64,000 nucleotides of DNA from Mastigias papua (lineage: Eukaryota > Cnidaria > Scyphozoa > Rhizostomeae > Mastigiidae): contig OZ025276.1 of the NCBI GenBank assembly GCA_964019165.1, forward strand, positions 2,231,840 to 2,295,839. Direction: 5' to 3'. The stretch's first letter is position 1. Every line of letters starts with the position of its first letter. The notes below the pieces were generated by a model, which saw nothing but the letters and a program-made list of their open reading frames with translations, made no database searches and was not told the DNA's origin. This document shows positions 1 to 13,708 of the stretch, piece after piece. The position numbers and the translations under genes were made by a program.

Positions 1-128
1 CTTCCTGTAAAATTTCAAGACCATTTCTTCTCTTAATTGGGAGTCCCTCACGAAAATATACACACACTCCGCCAGTTTTGGTATTGCTAGGATGATCACT
101 ACAGAAAATTTCCCTATTAAAAGCGTGA

Positions 129-430
129 ATGAAAATGTCCTCATTTTTCACTGATTTATCCAACATAGTCTCAGATAGCACCATGATAAGCCCCATTGTA
201 GCCGTACCACAAGGTGACGATTCTGTACGTATTTGTGTTGATATGCGTAAAGCCAACCAAGCAAGTCAAAGAGTCAGACATCTCATTCCTACAGTTGATG
301 ACGTCAACTTTAGCTAAAATATTTTCAAAGCTAGATCTATCTCAAGCCTATCACCAGCTTCAGCTTCATGAGGAAATTAGATACATTACAACATTCTACA
401 CTCATGACTATAATCTACAACAATGGTGAT
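129..430 (+). pseudogene. Ty3/gypsy reverse transcriptase fragment
   Basis: A short relic of the N-terminal RT domain of a gypsy polyprotein. One frame carries SPIVAVP, VRICVDMR and PTVDDV (about 186-305); a second frame then continues with SKLDLSQAYHQL (about 330-365), so there is a frameshift near 310-325. The same motifs occur in order in the complete gypsy element at 13709-18113, which makes the assignment secure although the copy is only about 100 codons. Nothing recognisable as PR, RNase H or integrase flanks it, so it is an isolated, decayed fragment. It was not found to have LTRs or a target duplication. Confidence 0.8.
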
Positions 431-694
431 CACTTTCACAACTGCCCCAATAGCTGGGACACTTTAATAGAGCCTATGCCTATGCAATGTCAAATTCGTA
501 TTCGTAGCTTTTCATTCTTACTCATTCTCCTTCACAAGTACACCGTCCTTTCTTTCCTGGCTTTACATTCTCTCAGACTTATATATACATCTTCACTCTA
601 TTTCAAGCGTATTTGACATGCCATTGACTATAATACTAGCTATTTCATCCTTCTCATTTCTATCAGACTTTATAATGTTTTATGAGGTGCATGG
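431..694. other. no recognised feature
   Basis: AT-rich DNA with only short reading frames. I see no motif, repeat or continuation of the gypsy fragment that I could support. Confidence 0.5.
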
Positions 695-773
695 TAGATC
701 TTCTTTGTTATATCAACAGATATCGTAAATGTTTTAGATCTTCTTTGTTATATCAACAGATATCGTAAATGTT
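695..773. repeat. two-copy tandem duplication, 40-bp period
   Basis: A unit beginning TAGATCTTCTTTGTTATATC is repeated twice in direct tandem (695-734 and 735-773), apparently without mismatch. Such a perfect short duplication suggests a recent local slippage or repair event. No function is implied. Confidence 0.9.
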
Positions 774-1250
774 CCAACTACTAATTGTGCACTTATCCTT
801 TGTAGAAGATGGGGAAAGAAGGTTAAGAGGTCGCAATATATAACTGAAAGTTGCTGTGCAAAAGAGAGCAAAAGTAGTGGTAAGAATCGTAACTTACACC
901 ATTTCTTCATTGTTCTGTCATTGCTATTTGTCTTCCATGTAACATTTTCCCTTTTCTATCTAACAATAACAATGTCTCAACTTCCTAATGTATTCTTGTA
1001 TGACACAAATCTCATATTTATTGGCTTCTTTGCACTATACTCTTACATATCTAAATCTCCATTTCTTTCTCAACTTTCCATACACTCAAAGTACAACATA
1101 CCCCTATTTGATACCTACCTTGGAGGATACGTTGCACACAGTTGCTCATACCTCAACGTCCATTGTCTCTCAGAGCTCTATTATTTTCAATTATAGTTCA
1201 AAGGGAGCTTTCTGATCTTCCTTCTCAACTCTAATGTAACTTGTGGCTAC
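774..1250. other. no recognised feature
   Basis: Low-complexity AT-rich sequence with T-rich pseudo-ORFs (for example about 921-1196) that translate into leucine, serine and tyrosine-rich strings without a domain. I see nothing to annotate. Confidence 0.5.
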
Positions 1251-3770
1251 TTGAAACATTCTGATTTATCCCTTTGTATAGAAGATGAGACAGAGCCCAT
1301 AAGGAAGCCATCCATTGATGATGACAGTTGTCTAGTATTGGAGAGCAAATGTACTGATAAACTGAGTATGTTTACCAATTCTACATTGTACTGTTGCAAT
1401 ATGATTGGTTTCTCTGTTTTCATAGTCATAAGAATACAAGAGGTGTCCAAAACAGATTAACTATGAAGTACGTTCCACAACATAATGGACCTGGAACTTC
1501 TAAAGTCGCTAATGTTGAGGTGGAAAGGGACAGTACCACATCCAAAGACAGGAGTCCCGCATTTTTTCCTGTCAAATCCATCTCCTGATTCAGACTCACG
1601 ATCTGAATATCATGAAAAAAACCATGAAAGTGATGACCTGGTGGATTAAGATACCAACAGTTCTTCCAATGATGAAGATGTAGAGTCAGGTAGCTCTAGA
1701 TCCCTTGTAGATGAAGTCAAGGATTTGCAGACTCCACAAATAATGAACAATTATACTGTAGATGCTATCCTGGATAGTTAATTGCTATCAGTACCTGATT
1801 TCAGCAGATTGTGCTGATTAAGGATCAGCGTTCATCACATTAACATCAATCCCAGGTATGTGATATACTCTGTGCCATCAATGAAACAATGGACATTGCC
1901 TCATTGACAACGTGGAAGCTAATAGGAGAATGGTTTCTGAATCTTCATTGCAGCAGAAAAAAGTGTGGACATCACACAATAAAATCATACCTGCAGAGCC
2001 TGAACCATTTCTATAATTTCTTTTTGTCTGAGTTCACCGCTCTTTTCCAGAATGAACTGCTAACGCAGTGTCAGATAAAAGTCTGTAACTGGATGACAAG
2101 CTTTCAAAGAGAGTGCAGCATGCAAAAGCACTTGAGGGATGACTACGAGGAGGAATCCATACTCATTGCTGAAAAGATATGGAAGTTTGAACAGAGGTAA
2201 GTATTTAGAGAGGCCATTCTCCTTCTTCGGAAGCTAGCAGAGAGAAATAGAGCTGCTACACAGTTGTCTCAGCATTCTTTTACCAATATATGTGACTTCA
2301 CCATGAGTGAAGAGCTGGCTAACGTAACGTACAGTAAGTTTCTGAATCACAGAATGAAGGTCAGCTTGTATATAATCAAAGTTCACCTACACAAAACGTT
2401 GGAAAGCCATGGGCCAGCCCGAATCATTTTGCATGAAACAATATTCCAGTGGCTGGAAACGTATGTGAGCAGAGTTCAGCCATTAATAAATTGTTTTCCA
2501 GCAGCTAGTGACAGACTATTCCTCACTTGGAATGGAGGAGTCTTACCTTCTGGTGAGTTACTTTTCATCTTAACTTAAATTTTATCTGCCTAAAGTTGAA
2601 TGAATGAATGAATGAATGAATGAATGAATGAATGAATGAATGAACATAGATAATATAGAATAAGCAAAAGAATATAAAGAGCGTCAGACTCTTTGCGTTA
2701 AAACCTGTAGACAGGGGAAACAGTAGTTAATAAATAGACTAAAGCGTGAAAATAGCTTGGAATAACTGAAAAGTCCTTCAGGGTAGGCCCAGGTCATTTG
2801 ATGCTGCGGCGAAACAGAAAAGATGGAGTAAAGAGGAGAATGAGGCAATCCAAAACGTTTTTGCAGGTTACTTTGAAATCCAGCTTTAGAAGTGGCAAAT
2901 GACTTTATCACCTTAGCCATAGATACCAACTGTTAGTGATCTGGCTTGTAGAGATTCTTCGTAGATGTCTAGTTTGTATGCTAAGCATACTTGGTGCATT
3001 GACTTGCCATTCCAGCTTCTAGGTGTTTTATGCTTATCATAAAGTATCAAAACAAGCAAGCTTGGCTGCAGACGAGAGTGTGGCAGGGGGGCTGCAGGCC
3101 CCTAGTTGGACAGGGAACCATGTCATTTGGCAATTTGTCTCAGAAAGGCAACAGCAAATTATGTTCATGCTTCTCAAATCTCTTTGTTACATCTGGATTG
3201 CAAAGGGGTGGAAAATGAGATTGGCATAGGATGCTAGTTGGGAATGATGCTTTTGCCATTTCACTTTTACTTTCCGGTTGACATGTCAAGATCTTTCATA
3301 TCTTTGCCGATGACATCCATTCAAAGGACGTCAGCATTGAGGATGTAAGAAGACAATCAACAAATCATCCTTTGCTTGCTGATATCCTGGCTAAAAAACT
3401 CATAGATAAGGTGCGATAATTTGTCAACAGGGATGAAGCTACACTTCTAAAAGAGATCCCTGAGGAAACATTGCAGGAAAAAGTGGAGAGATTGTGTCAT
3501 ACTGAGGAGGCTTCCCAGTCACATGCAACAGAGGTAGCAACTACTTCAAATACGACTTCAAAACAAGGAATTGTCTCTGAACAGCAGGCACTGCAGATGA
3601 GACACCTTTGTTCACATATTATAAATGATGGCAGGGTTCATACAAGTCGGATACAGGAGGCCCTCAATAGGCAAGCAAGTGGTCAGTATTTCTTGGAACC
3701 TTTTGAACTTGATCACATTAGAAATTGACTAAAGTATGAAAGAATGAAATATGTTAAGAGTAATAAATGA
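1251..3770 (+). pseudogene. relic of a tyrosine-recombinase-like (phage-integrase-fold) multicopy gene
   Basis: Several consecutive plus-strand pieces look like one decayed gene. The piece at about 1889-2199 resembles the core-binding (SAM-like) domain of tyrosine recombinases (HTIKSYLQSLNHFYNF) and ends at a splice-donor-like AG/GTAAGT at 2197-2202. The piece at about 2264-2560 carries KTLESHGPARIIL and FLTWNGG, a pattern I associate with a family of uncharacterised integrase-like proteins common in fish and invertebrate genomes. The piece at 3471-3770 resembles the basic tail of such proteins, broken by an in-frame TGA at about 3726 followed by LKYERMKYVKS. I do not see a complete R-H-R-Y catalytic set. 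The acidic Ser-rich stretch at 1500-1760 could be the N-terminal part. Crypton-like origin is possible but not shown. Confidence 0.45.
2597..2644. repeat. (TGAA)n microsatellite
   Basis: Twelve uninterrupted copies of a TGAA/AATG tetranucleotide, lying in a probable intron or decayed part of the surrounding gene relic. Confidence 0.97.
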
Positions 3771-6789
<3,019 letters not shown>

Positions 6790-7031
6790 ATGGAGCCTGG
6801 ATTGAGACTGAAGATTCCTCTCAGCAAAATGGGTGATCAAGTAGAGAGGGCAGAGGAAAATGTAAAGTTAATGGAGAATATGATGAAAGTGGTACAAAGA
6901 GATGTGGCACTAGTCACAGAGTGCGTGAATGTGGCAAAGTGGCAAGTTGAGGAACTAATAAAGATGTGGGGCAGTATAGCCAAGGAGGTGGAAGATATGA
7001 GGGAGTGGGAGAGGCTGGAGAAAAGTTTGAG
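6790..7031 (+). pseudogene. 5' part of a coiled-coil ORF split by the Merlin insertion
   Basis: A frame starting ATG at 6790 encodes a charged, heptad-rich sequence (MGDQVERAEENVKLMENM and onward) compatible with a coiled coil of about 70 residues. At 7031 the Merlin element begins. If the element and one 8-bp target copy are removed, the frame continues without shift into 11628-11676 before a TAG. Because a gypsy pol scrap lies downstream at 11969, this may be the gag-like region of an old gypsy element, but the coiled coil alone does not prove it. What is seen: the frame and its exact rejoining. What is inferred: identity as gag. Confidence 0.5.
7024..7031. repeat. 8-bp target-site duplication of Merlin, left
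   Basis: AGTTTGAG directly abuts the left inverted repeat and is repeated exactly at 11620-11627. Merlin elements make 8-9 bp duplications, so the length fits the transposase family. Confidence 0.93.
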
Positions 7032-7653
7032 GGCGCTAGTGCAGTTTTGCACCTCACCTGGAAATACAGGTGCTACCCCAAAACATGATACACCATTCGA
7101 TAGCTTTTGAGATGCTCTTTCACATGAGACCATCTATGGTCAGATCGGTGAATTTTCAGCCAAGTTAGCGAATGCATGCACTTTGAACCCTACTGTCATC
7201 AAATGTCTTCCCAAATGCGTTTTCCGCCAAGTCACATAACCAAAAAGAAACCGTACTGGCATGTTAAAGTGAAGCCATGTAGGCCGGTACGGACTTAGTG
7301 AAATACTTCCAATCGCTATGATAATAGCTGCACCTACCTTAGACGTGCAATTGCAGCCGCCAGTCCATACTAAGATGAACCTTCCCGTACCAGGTTGGCG
7401 CCAAACTGAATGCACAGAGTATGCTGGCGGCGCCAAAAATGCTGGCATAAATTTGGCGCCTAACCTTCCGTCTATACCTTCCACCTATTTGAAGAGCCTC
7501 GCTCTCACATATGAAATGGTAGTAACCGGAAGCGTCATCCTTCAACTAACTATTTATCGGAGAACTTCCACTACTGGACAGGGGGACAGTCGGATCACGG
7601 GCTCACAACCAGTGTTCTTACAGGTCTGGTCCAGGGCAAACCATACTATCCCT
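7032..7653 (+). repeat. left 622-bp terminal inverted repeat of Merlin
   Basis: Pairs base for base with 10998-11619 in reverse complement and has the same length. Similarity stops sharply after CCATACTATCCCT at 7653. Frames inside it are shadows present in both copies, not genes. Confidence 0.95.
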
Positions 7654-8344
7654 ATTAGTACACTATGGTAGAAATCACCAAACAATCACAGGAAGATGAC
7701 AGGAAATTCATAGAAATGCTGAAGAATTGCAACAATTGCACGAAATATGATAATCACCGTAGAAATTACATGGTACGACAATGAAGTAACATGAAAATTA
7801 TGAAATAACTTTAGGTGCCTATTAGAATATTGAAAAGTTAAGTGAGAAACACGCCATAATACAATGCACACAAGACAGTTTGCTGTCAGAAACTATGGAG
7901 AAATGAAAGTTCTACATATGGGGGCCATGTGGTAGTTACATATACGTATGTTACTTGTAATGTAAAATAAGGGGTTTGGCAGAAGGGGAAAACGCTCGAG
8001 AAAAAATCCATATGAATAGACGGGCTGAAAAGTTTTTTCAGTAGCGACCGCAGTGCATCACCATGATATCTTTATAATAATTATGTTATTTGTCCGGGGC
8101 TTACGTAGCAGGTACACAAGCAAAGGTTTTCTTCCTTGTGGAGGAAGATTCTTGTCACAGGGATTCGTTCGAAAAAAATTTTCATTGCAAATACAGATTT
8201 GCCTGCTTGTGGAATATGTCTGTTGGCTAATTGACCTTAGAATAACAATTGTATGCCAGAGTGGGAGATAATGTGGGACAATATAGTATTAAAAGTGGCT
8301 ATAAGTTTAAAATAGAATAAAAGGCAGTTATTATAGGTGCCTGT
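7654..8344. other. Merlin interior, 3' flank of transposase gene
   Basis: No gene seen. On the minus strand this is the 3' untranslated and subterminal region of the transposase gene. Confidence 0.6.
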
Positions 8345-9286
8345 CTACAGTTCATACAAGTCCGTTGCCACTTGGTGCCACAAGTGAAAGAAGGGGTTAT
8401 CACCAAACCTTTGGTTCCACATGAACTCTGCCAGGTAGTCAGGTATCATGTCCCTGTTAGTTGGCCCGTGCTGCGCCTTGAATTTGTTTTTAGCTCGTTG
8501 CCACATTGCTTCCACACGATTTGTTGTGACAGCTGTAGCGGGGTCAACAAAATGCAGTGTGTGGTTCACTGTGCCATGCTGGTACCCAATTGCAGCGAGC
8601 TGATTGTACGCCTGCCACATATCTGAATGAACTGTTGTGCCAGGCTGCACCCATTGCTGTATAATTGGCAGTAATGTCGCCGCATCTCTTCTTGCAACAG
8701 GTACCAGGAAGCCCTTCTTTGTAAGTGGGTCATATCCACCGAATACCCATTGCTCAGGAATAAGTCTGCCGCGATTGTATTTGCGTCTTGCAAATAGACT
8801 TTCGTCTATCTCAACTACCTGGCCCTCACCTCCTATGCGTTCAGGGTGATTGAGAAAGTAAGACACACATACATCGCGGCAAAATTGCTTCCAATCAACC
8901 ACTGTATGCCCGCTTCTTATCTCCAGCTCTTTCATTATCTGCTGCTGTGACAGGCCTCTGCTTCTCCCACAGTCCAAGCTCCAGAAGTATGTCATGCAGA
9001 TAACCTGCCACAGGCGTAGATGAGAGCCTTCAAAGAAACTGCCTTTGCGAATGCTCACCTTCCTACGGCACACTCGTTCTGGACAGCGCCACACCCGACC
9101 ATCGAGGTCACGATTGCTTGGGGCATCACGGCAGACAGTACCACATGCCCCACAAACTGCCTCTGCAGCTAAGAGGCCATTCTGCCTGCACCAGATAATT
9201 GTTGCCTCATCATTGTTATGGAATCTCTGGCACAGTGAAAATAAATTTATGGCACCAAACTCTGCCTCTTGTGGTACTCGAGCCAT
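8345..9286 (-). CDS. Merlin transposase (IS1595/ISXO2-like DDE), intact
   Basis: A 313-residue DDE transposase that would cut and paste the surrounding element in the nucleus. An N-terminal zinc-binding segment (CGACGTVC at 45-52, WRCPERVC at 66-73, then a SxRxGSFF motif) is followed by the catalytic core: D161 in VVEIDESLF, D222 in HSDMWQAY and E259 in TNRVEAMW, in the order expected for the IS1016/Merlin group. The frame is open further upstream to 9391, but the ATG at 9286 has a strong CACC-ATG-G context and starts just before the conserved region, so I choose it. Length matches known Merlin transposases. No stop or frameshift. High confidence in family; activity is inferred from intactness and the near-identical ends. 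Confidence 0.95.
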   Translation of the reverse strand: MARVPQEAEFGAINLFSLCQRFHNNDEATIIWCRQNGLLAAEAVCGACGTVCRDAPSNRDLDGRVWRCPERVCRRKVSIRKGSFFEGSHLRLWQVICMTYFWSLDCGRSRGLSQQQIMKELEIRSGHTVVDWKQFCRDVCVSYFLNHPERIGGEGQVVEIDESLFARRKYNRGRLIPEQWVFGGYDPLTKKGFLVPVARRDAATLLPIIQQWVQPGTTVHSDMWQAYNQLAAIGYQHGTVNHTLHFVDPATAVTTNRVEAMWQRAKNKFKAQHGPTNRDMIPDYLAEFMWNQRFGDNPFFHLWHQVATDLYEL

Positions 9287-9599
9287 GGTGGATGTACTCT
9301 TCGAAATTTGTGTCACGCGTAATACTTCACAAGGAACTTTTCTACAATGCAACTGAGCAAATGATATGTGTACCGGCGAATGACACAACAAGGATTACCT
9401 TTGGAACTGAAAGGCTCACATTTATAGCCATGCACTACGTGTGACAGAACGATATGATGACATCATGCAATGACACAATTCACCAAGAATAAGAATGACG
9501 TACAGATCACAGGACATATGGCACTGGGGGATGCAATAGCATGACGCAAGGACTAAATGTGGTGCAGTGTTCCACTCCCAAAAATATACAAATGACACC

Positions 9600-9945
9600 A
9601 GTAACTCCAGATAGAATACAAGATTCTGCAGAAATATCGAAATACCTAAGTGTTATCTAGAGTACGCCAACAAAGGATTTTCAAACTCAGCTTTTAAAAC
9701 TTGGATTGACATACCCTTTAACATAAGGGAAATCCCCACGCTAAACCTCTTCAAAAAACATTTGAAAATCTAATTGATGAGCCGAAAAAAACCAAACAGG
9801 ACACCCTCGAAGACCAGCCTTACTTTTATAGTAATTTTTCCTTTTTTACTTGTATCTACGATAAGTTCTTGTATTATTTTGTATATTTGCAGCTGAAGGG
9901 TATTATAAATATTTGTAAATGAAAATGAAATGAAAATGAAATAGC
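9600..9945 (+). pseudogene. 3' end of a LINE (ORF2 C-terminus and tail) inside Merlin
   Basis: A frame ending at about 9772 reads FKTWIDIPFNIREIPTLN followed by LFKKHLKI and a stop, the typical last segment of CR1/L2/jockey-type ORF2 proteins (W-x-x-[LI]-P-x-x-I-R ... F-K-K-x-L-K). About 150 bases of 3' UTR follow and end in a GAAAAT-type short tandem tail (about 9917-9945). Everything upstream of the last few dozen codons is missing, as expected for 5' truncation at insertion. Target duplication not determined. Confidence 0.65.
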
Positions 9946-10997
9946 CGTTATGAGCACAGACCAAATAAGAGTACACAGATGAAGACATGCCAAAGTAAGC
10001 TGTCCATATGAGCGACATGAAGGGCAAGAAATGCAGAGGACTTAGTAGGAATATGCAAGGAAAGTGTGTGCTTCTTTTCCTCTCTGGCCCACCTCTTACT
10101 ATTCATAATTAACTTTACCCACATTTCACGCACAGAGAATGCATCGTCTGTGATGTTAGGCACTTCTGTATAACACACCTGGATCAAAAGCTAGTAGTAA
10201 AAGTTTGTAACTTATGTGCAGAATTTCACTTCATCACCTTTCTTTCAATGCAGCCTGTCTAGTGCTGGCTAGCTCATAAAGCGGTATATTGCCAAAAAAG
10301 CGAGTCACGCATCATAAATCCCCTAGGACGTTTCTTACAAACAATAGCATTAATGTGGAGAAGAAAAACAGTAAATTTCCATCCAACGTGTTATAGTGCT
10401 AGTTTTATTTTCCTCTTTATCTTTCATGTCGCCATGTTAAGTATCGTTCGTTCTATGTTCCCATTTGTTCCGTTCTTTCCTGCCAAGTCATCAGAATTCT
10501 AAGTCTTGCATCATCAACATCTCCCACTGTTACTGTCATCATGTTGCTTTACTTGTCTGTGACGTATTGTCTAATCTTGGTACACTGTTGTTTGTTGCGT
10601 TGTACTGCCATGCTATTGCATTGGCCCCCTAGTCTGTCATATGTTATAATTATTTAGTTACGTAATGTGTGTTGATAGGAATACAGCATGTAGTCAGTCG
10701 TTATGTGAAGTAGTACTTAAAAGTTGTCATGAAGTTCAGTCAAAGTTGCCCCTTGTTTCCAGTTGTCGTACTGCTGTTCTGGAATTTGTTGTTGGCGCTA
10801 CCGTAATGGATAGGACTATTGCCGTTTTTATTAGAGAATTAGGGGCATTTTTCATTACAAAAGACATAATTCCATAGGAAGGGAGTTTTTTGCCAATGAC
10901 CCTTTACACAGCACTAACTCAATACTACAAAATAAATGGTTACAGAAATAATCTGATAGGACACTTTAACTCTGTAAGAATTAATAACCGGTCCCAC
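9946..10997. other. Merlin interior, no second gene seen
   Basis: About 1 kb between the LINE scrap and the right inverted repeat. The longest frames (9948-10187 minus, 10665-10877 plus) show no domain. It may hold the transposase promoter distal to 9391, but no motif is convincing. Confidence 0.5.
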
Positions 10998-11619
10998 AGG
11001 GATAGTATGGTTTGCCCTGGACCAGACCTGTAAGAACACTGGTTGTGAGCCCGTGATCCGACTGTCCCCCTGTCCAGTAGTGGAAGTTCTCCGATAAATA
11101 GTTAGTTGAAGGATGACGCTTCCGGTTACTACCATTTCATATGTGAGAGCGAGGCTCTTCAAATAGGTGGAAGGTATAGACGGAAGGTTAGGCGCCAAAT
11201 TTATGCCAGCATTTTTGGCGCCGCCAGCATACTCTGTGCATTCAGTTTGGCGCCAACCTGGTACGGGAAGGTTCATCTTAGTATGGACTGGCGGCTGCAA
11301 TTGCACGTCTAAGGTAGGTGCAGCTATTATCATAGCGATTGGAAGTATTTCACTAAGTCCGTACCGGCCTACATGGCTTCACTTTAACATGCCAGTACGG
11401 TTTCTTTTTGGTTATGTGACTTGGCGGAAAACGCATTTGGGAAGACATTTGATGACAGTAGGGTTCAAAGTGCATGCATTCGCTAACTTGGCTGAAAATT
11501 CACCGATCTGACCATAGATGGTCTCATGTGAAAGAGCATCTCAAAAGCTATCGAATGGTGTATCATGTTTTGGGGTAGCACCTGTATTTCCAGGTGAGGT
11601 GCAAAACTGCACTAGCGCC
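10998..11619 (-). repeat. right 622-bp terminal inverted repeat of Merlin
   Basis: Reverse complement of 7032-7653, ending CTAGCGCC at 11619, directly followed by the second AGTTTGAG. Confidence 0.95.
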
Positions 11620-11676
11620 AGTTTGAGGGATGACACTTTAGAACTTGACGATATAGAAGTGAATGAGAGAACATAG
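11620..11676 (+). pseudogene. 3' continuation of the coiled-coil ORF after Merlin
   Basis: Begins with the second copy of the 8-bp target (11620-11627). In the frame of the upstream part it continues acidic (DDTLELDDIEVNERT) to a TAG. The seamless phase supports the reconstruction of the pre-insertion locus. Confidence 0.55.
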
Positions 11677-11968
11677 GAGACAGAGGGATGTCAGAAGATG
11701 AGAAAGGTAGAGAGGGCAGGAAGAGAGAAGAGTGCATCATGGAGGCAACATCAGAGAATGGAAAGAAAATCAAAAGGAAAGAGGGAGAAGATGACAGATT
11801 TGCAGAGGATGGAAAGAGGATGAAAAGAAAATAGAAAAAAGAGGACATCATGGGAGCAACACCAGAGGATGGACAGAGGACTGAAAGTAAGGGGGGAGAT
11901 GCCATACATGAAGGAACTCTGGAGTCTGGAGGGAAGTGCTGTTAAAAACAAAAACACTGTTTCAACAA
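11677..11968. repeat. GA-rich imperfect tandem repeat
   Basis: Purine-rich sequence in which a block of roughly 120-130 bp containing a CATCATGG(A/G)GGCAACA-like core and GAGGATGGA recurs imperfectly (about 11735 and 11845). Probably a decayed coding tandem duplication of a lysine/glutamate-rich stretch. Confidence 0.45.
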
Positions 11969-12290
11969 TCACACAAAGCTTAGGACTTGTACATTTGAAT
12001 TTAAATGCACTTCAACTGTCTAAAACAAAGAGCAGTCAACCAACAGAAATGCAACATGTTCAGGATTCTCAAACTAATGACATCTTACGACAACACAAAA
12101 TGGTTATGGATGGCATTGGAAAGTTGAAGGGCAAACAAATTCCATTATGAATTGATAAGGAAGTAAAGCCACCAGCTCAAGAGACATGCAGAATTCCGTT
12201 CCATAGAAAAGGTGGAAATGGAATTACAGAACTTTGAAATCCAAGATATAGTTGACCTTTTTGAAGCAAAAGTCATGCATTGCCAGAGAT
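11969..12290 (+). pseudogene. Ty3/gypsy pol fragment (PR-RT linker)
   Basis: The frame to 12150 reads LGLVHLNLNAL ... GIGKLKGKQIPL, which lines up with the protease-RT linker of the complete gypsy at 15080-15250 (LGLISLHLNHV ... GLGKLKDTKVTL). After a stop come IDKEVKPPAQ and RIPFH and, one frameshift later, EKVEMELQNFEIQDIV, the standard lead-in to a gypsy RT. The RT itself is missing. An old fragment from a related but different gypsy family, lying just downstream of the Merlin-split ORF. Confidence 0.75.
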
Positions 12291-12649
12291 CACATGACCT
12301 TTATGATAGCATGCTATGATTGGCCCAAGTCTAGTATTTGAAAACATTGCACCAAAACTAGGACAAAATTTCTCTTTGTGTGTTTTGATTGTGAAGAAAC
12401 CTGTCTAGTTTTTTGAAGCATGGAAGATTTTGGGAATATGAAATCTACTAATCCATTACTAAATGAATAGACAAAATGAACCTCTACAATGTGACAGATT
12501 TTTTGCTATCAAGAGGGGTAACTCTCCAAATGCAAGACAGCAGACCTAGTCAAGCTTGGTAAAGCTCAATCAATTTAAGCTTTGAGGGTAATTTTCACGA
12601 AGATCATCTTGATTTAAATGAAAGACTGATAATAAAGGGAGTAAATTGT
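12291..12649. other. no recognised feature
   Basis: AT-rich spacer with no frame or repeat I can support. Confidence 0.5.
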
Positions 12650-13708
12650 CCAGACCCCTTCTCCCTTGATGCAAAGGACTTCACTACAAGAATGGATCAT
12701 GTACCACCTTTTGGTATTGAAGACATTTTTAGCTGTTTGATTGTTAAATCCATTGACTATGACAGGCAGACGGTTGCATGATACAAGGCATTTGAGGACT
12801 ACAGGCTTTATGAGGTGGGGTATGTTGAAGAACTAATGGTGACTGAAGTACAGCAGAGTCACTTTGTTTTTTGTGGGAATGCTCAACCAACTATGGTAAC
12901 AGAGACCAAGTGGAAAGAGAAGTCCTATCGGCTATGGTTTGTGATTGATGGATAAAGATTCTTGAATGCAGTGAGAACCACTTTACAAAATGGTATCCAA
13001 CAGCTGGGTCAATATTTTCAGCATTTTGCCAGTGCCCTGGAGGGCAATATGGGGCATGCAAACACATTGCTGACTCACTGTATTTGCTACATGACTGTCA
13101 ACATCCTTCCACTGGCCCTACTGATACGATATGTTACCGGAAAATGAAAACAACAAAATCCACAAGACATGCACCAATTACTAATGTAACAATTGAGAAA
13201 ACAAGCAATTCAATGAGAAAATGTGGGTTTAGACGTCTTGAATGAAAGCGGAAAGTTGAAAAAGAAATACCTGTTGGGAAAACGTCTATGAAGAAGCAGA
13301 AGGGAACTATAGGTGCATGTAAGAATATATTAAACTTTGGTCCATGGCCAGCTGAGGATCAGGGGAGGGGGGCTTTCTGAGAAGCAGCTTAAAGAAATCA
13401 AAGGAAAACTGTGCCAATTTGAATGTGTTGCTGGAATGTTACTTACAATTGACAGTGAAAATGAGTTTGATGATATGACTGAAGCATCATTAGGTACAGA
13501 TGTTCAAAGAGCAAGGAGGGACTAACTGCACAGGCTTCATTGAGCAGTATTATGTGTCAGAGGATGAGAGAAAGCAGCCTCAGTCTCAAACCTGGGGGCA
13601 AGTAAATGTATGGAAAGTACAAACAAGGGGGTTGGTAACTTCTATTAAACTAAAGGTAGTATATACAAAGGAACAAGCGATTAAGAAGGCAAGAAAACCT
13701 CTGGTAAG
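12650..13708 (+). pseudogene. SWIM zinc finger / YqaJ-like nuclease gene relic, first part
   Basis: Broken plus-strand frames read in order DIFSCLIVKSIDYD, YKAFEDYRLYEVGYV, KSYRLWFVIDG and then, one frame over, GACKHIADSLYLL (about 13050-13085), which resembles the second half of a SWIM finger (C-x-H). Metazoan genomes carry many proteins with this layout followed by a YqaJ/lambda-exonuclease-type domain. Downstream frames (NVWKVQTRGLVTSIK at about 13605-13650) resemble the start of that nuclease domain and continue at 18114 after the gypsy insertion. Several stops and at least three frameshifts make it nonfunctional. Transposon-borne (ISL2EU-type) origin is plausible: see the SAP-like ORF at 32615-32719. 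Confidence 0.55.
13704..13708. repeat. 5-bp target-site duplication of gypsy, left
   Basis: GTAAG before the 5' LTR, repeated at 18114-18118 after the 3' LTR. Five bases is the normal length for Ty3/gypsy integrase. Confidence 0.93.

Larger units (their letters stand above)
7032..11619 (-). mobile_element. full-length Merlin DNA transposon
   Basis: A 4588-bp element bounded by inverted repeats of 622 bp that start GGCGCTAGTGCAG, with a perfect 8-bp target duplication. The interior holds one intact minus-strand transposase (8345-9286) of the IS1016/IS1595-related Merlin superfamily. Long terminal repeats are unusual, since Merlin ends are usually a few tens of bases. The translated frames of the two repeats are identical over the stretch I compared, implying a recent insertion or ongoing homogenisation. 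A LINE 3' scrap with its own tail lies inside (9600-9945), so the element or its ancestor captured or was invaded by a retroposon. The element interrupts an older coiled-coil frame. Potentially active, not proven. Confidence 0.92.

Noticed and set aside
7140..7671. Open frames of 114 and 117 codons in the left Merlin repeat, repeated at 10914-11511
   Set aside because: They lie entirely in the terminal inverted repeat on both strands, without domain; shadows of conserved noncoding repeat.
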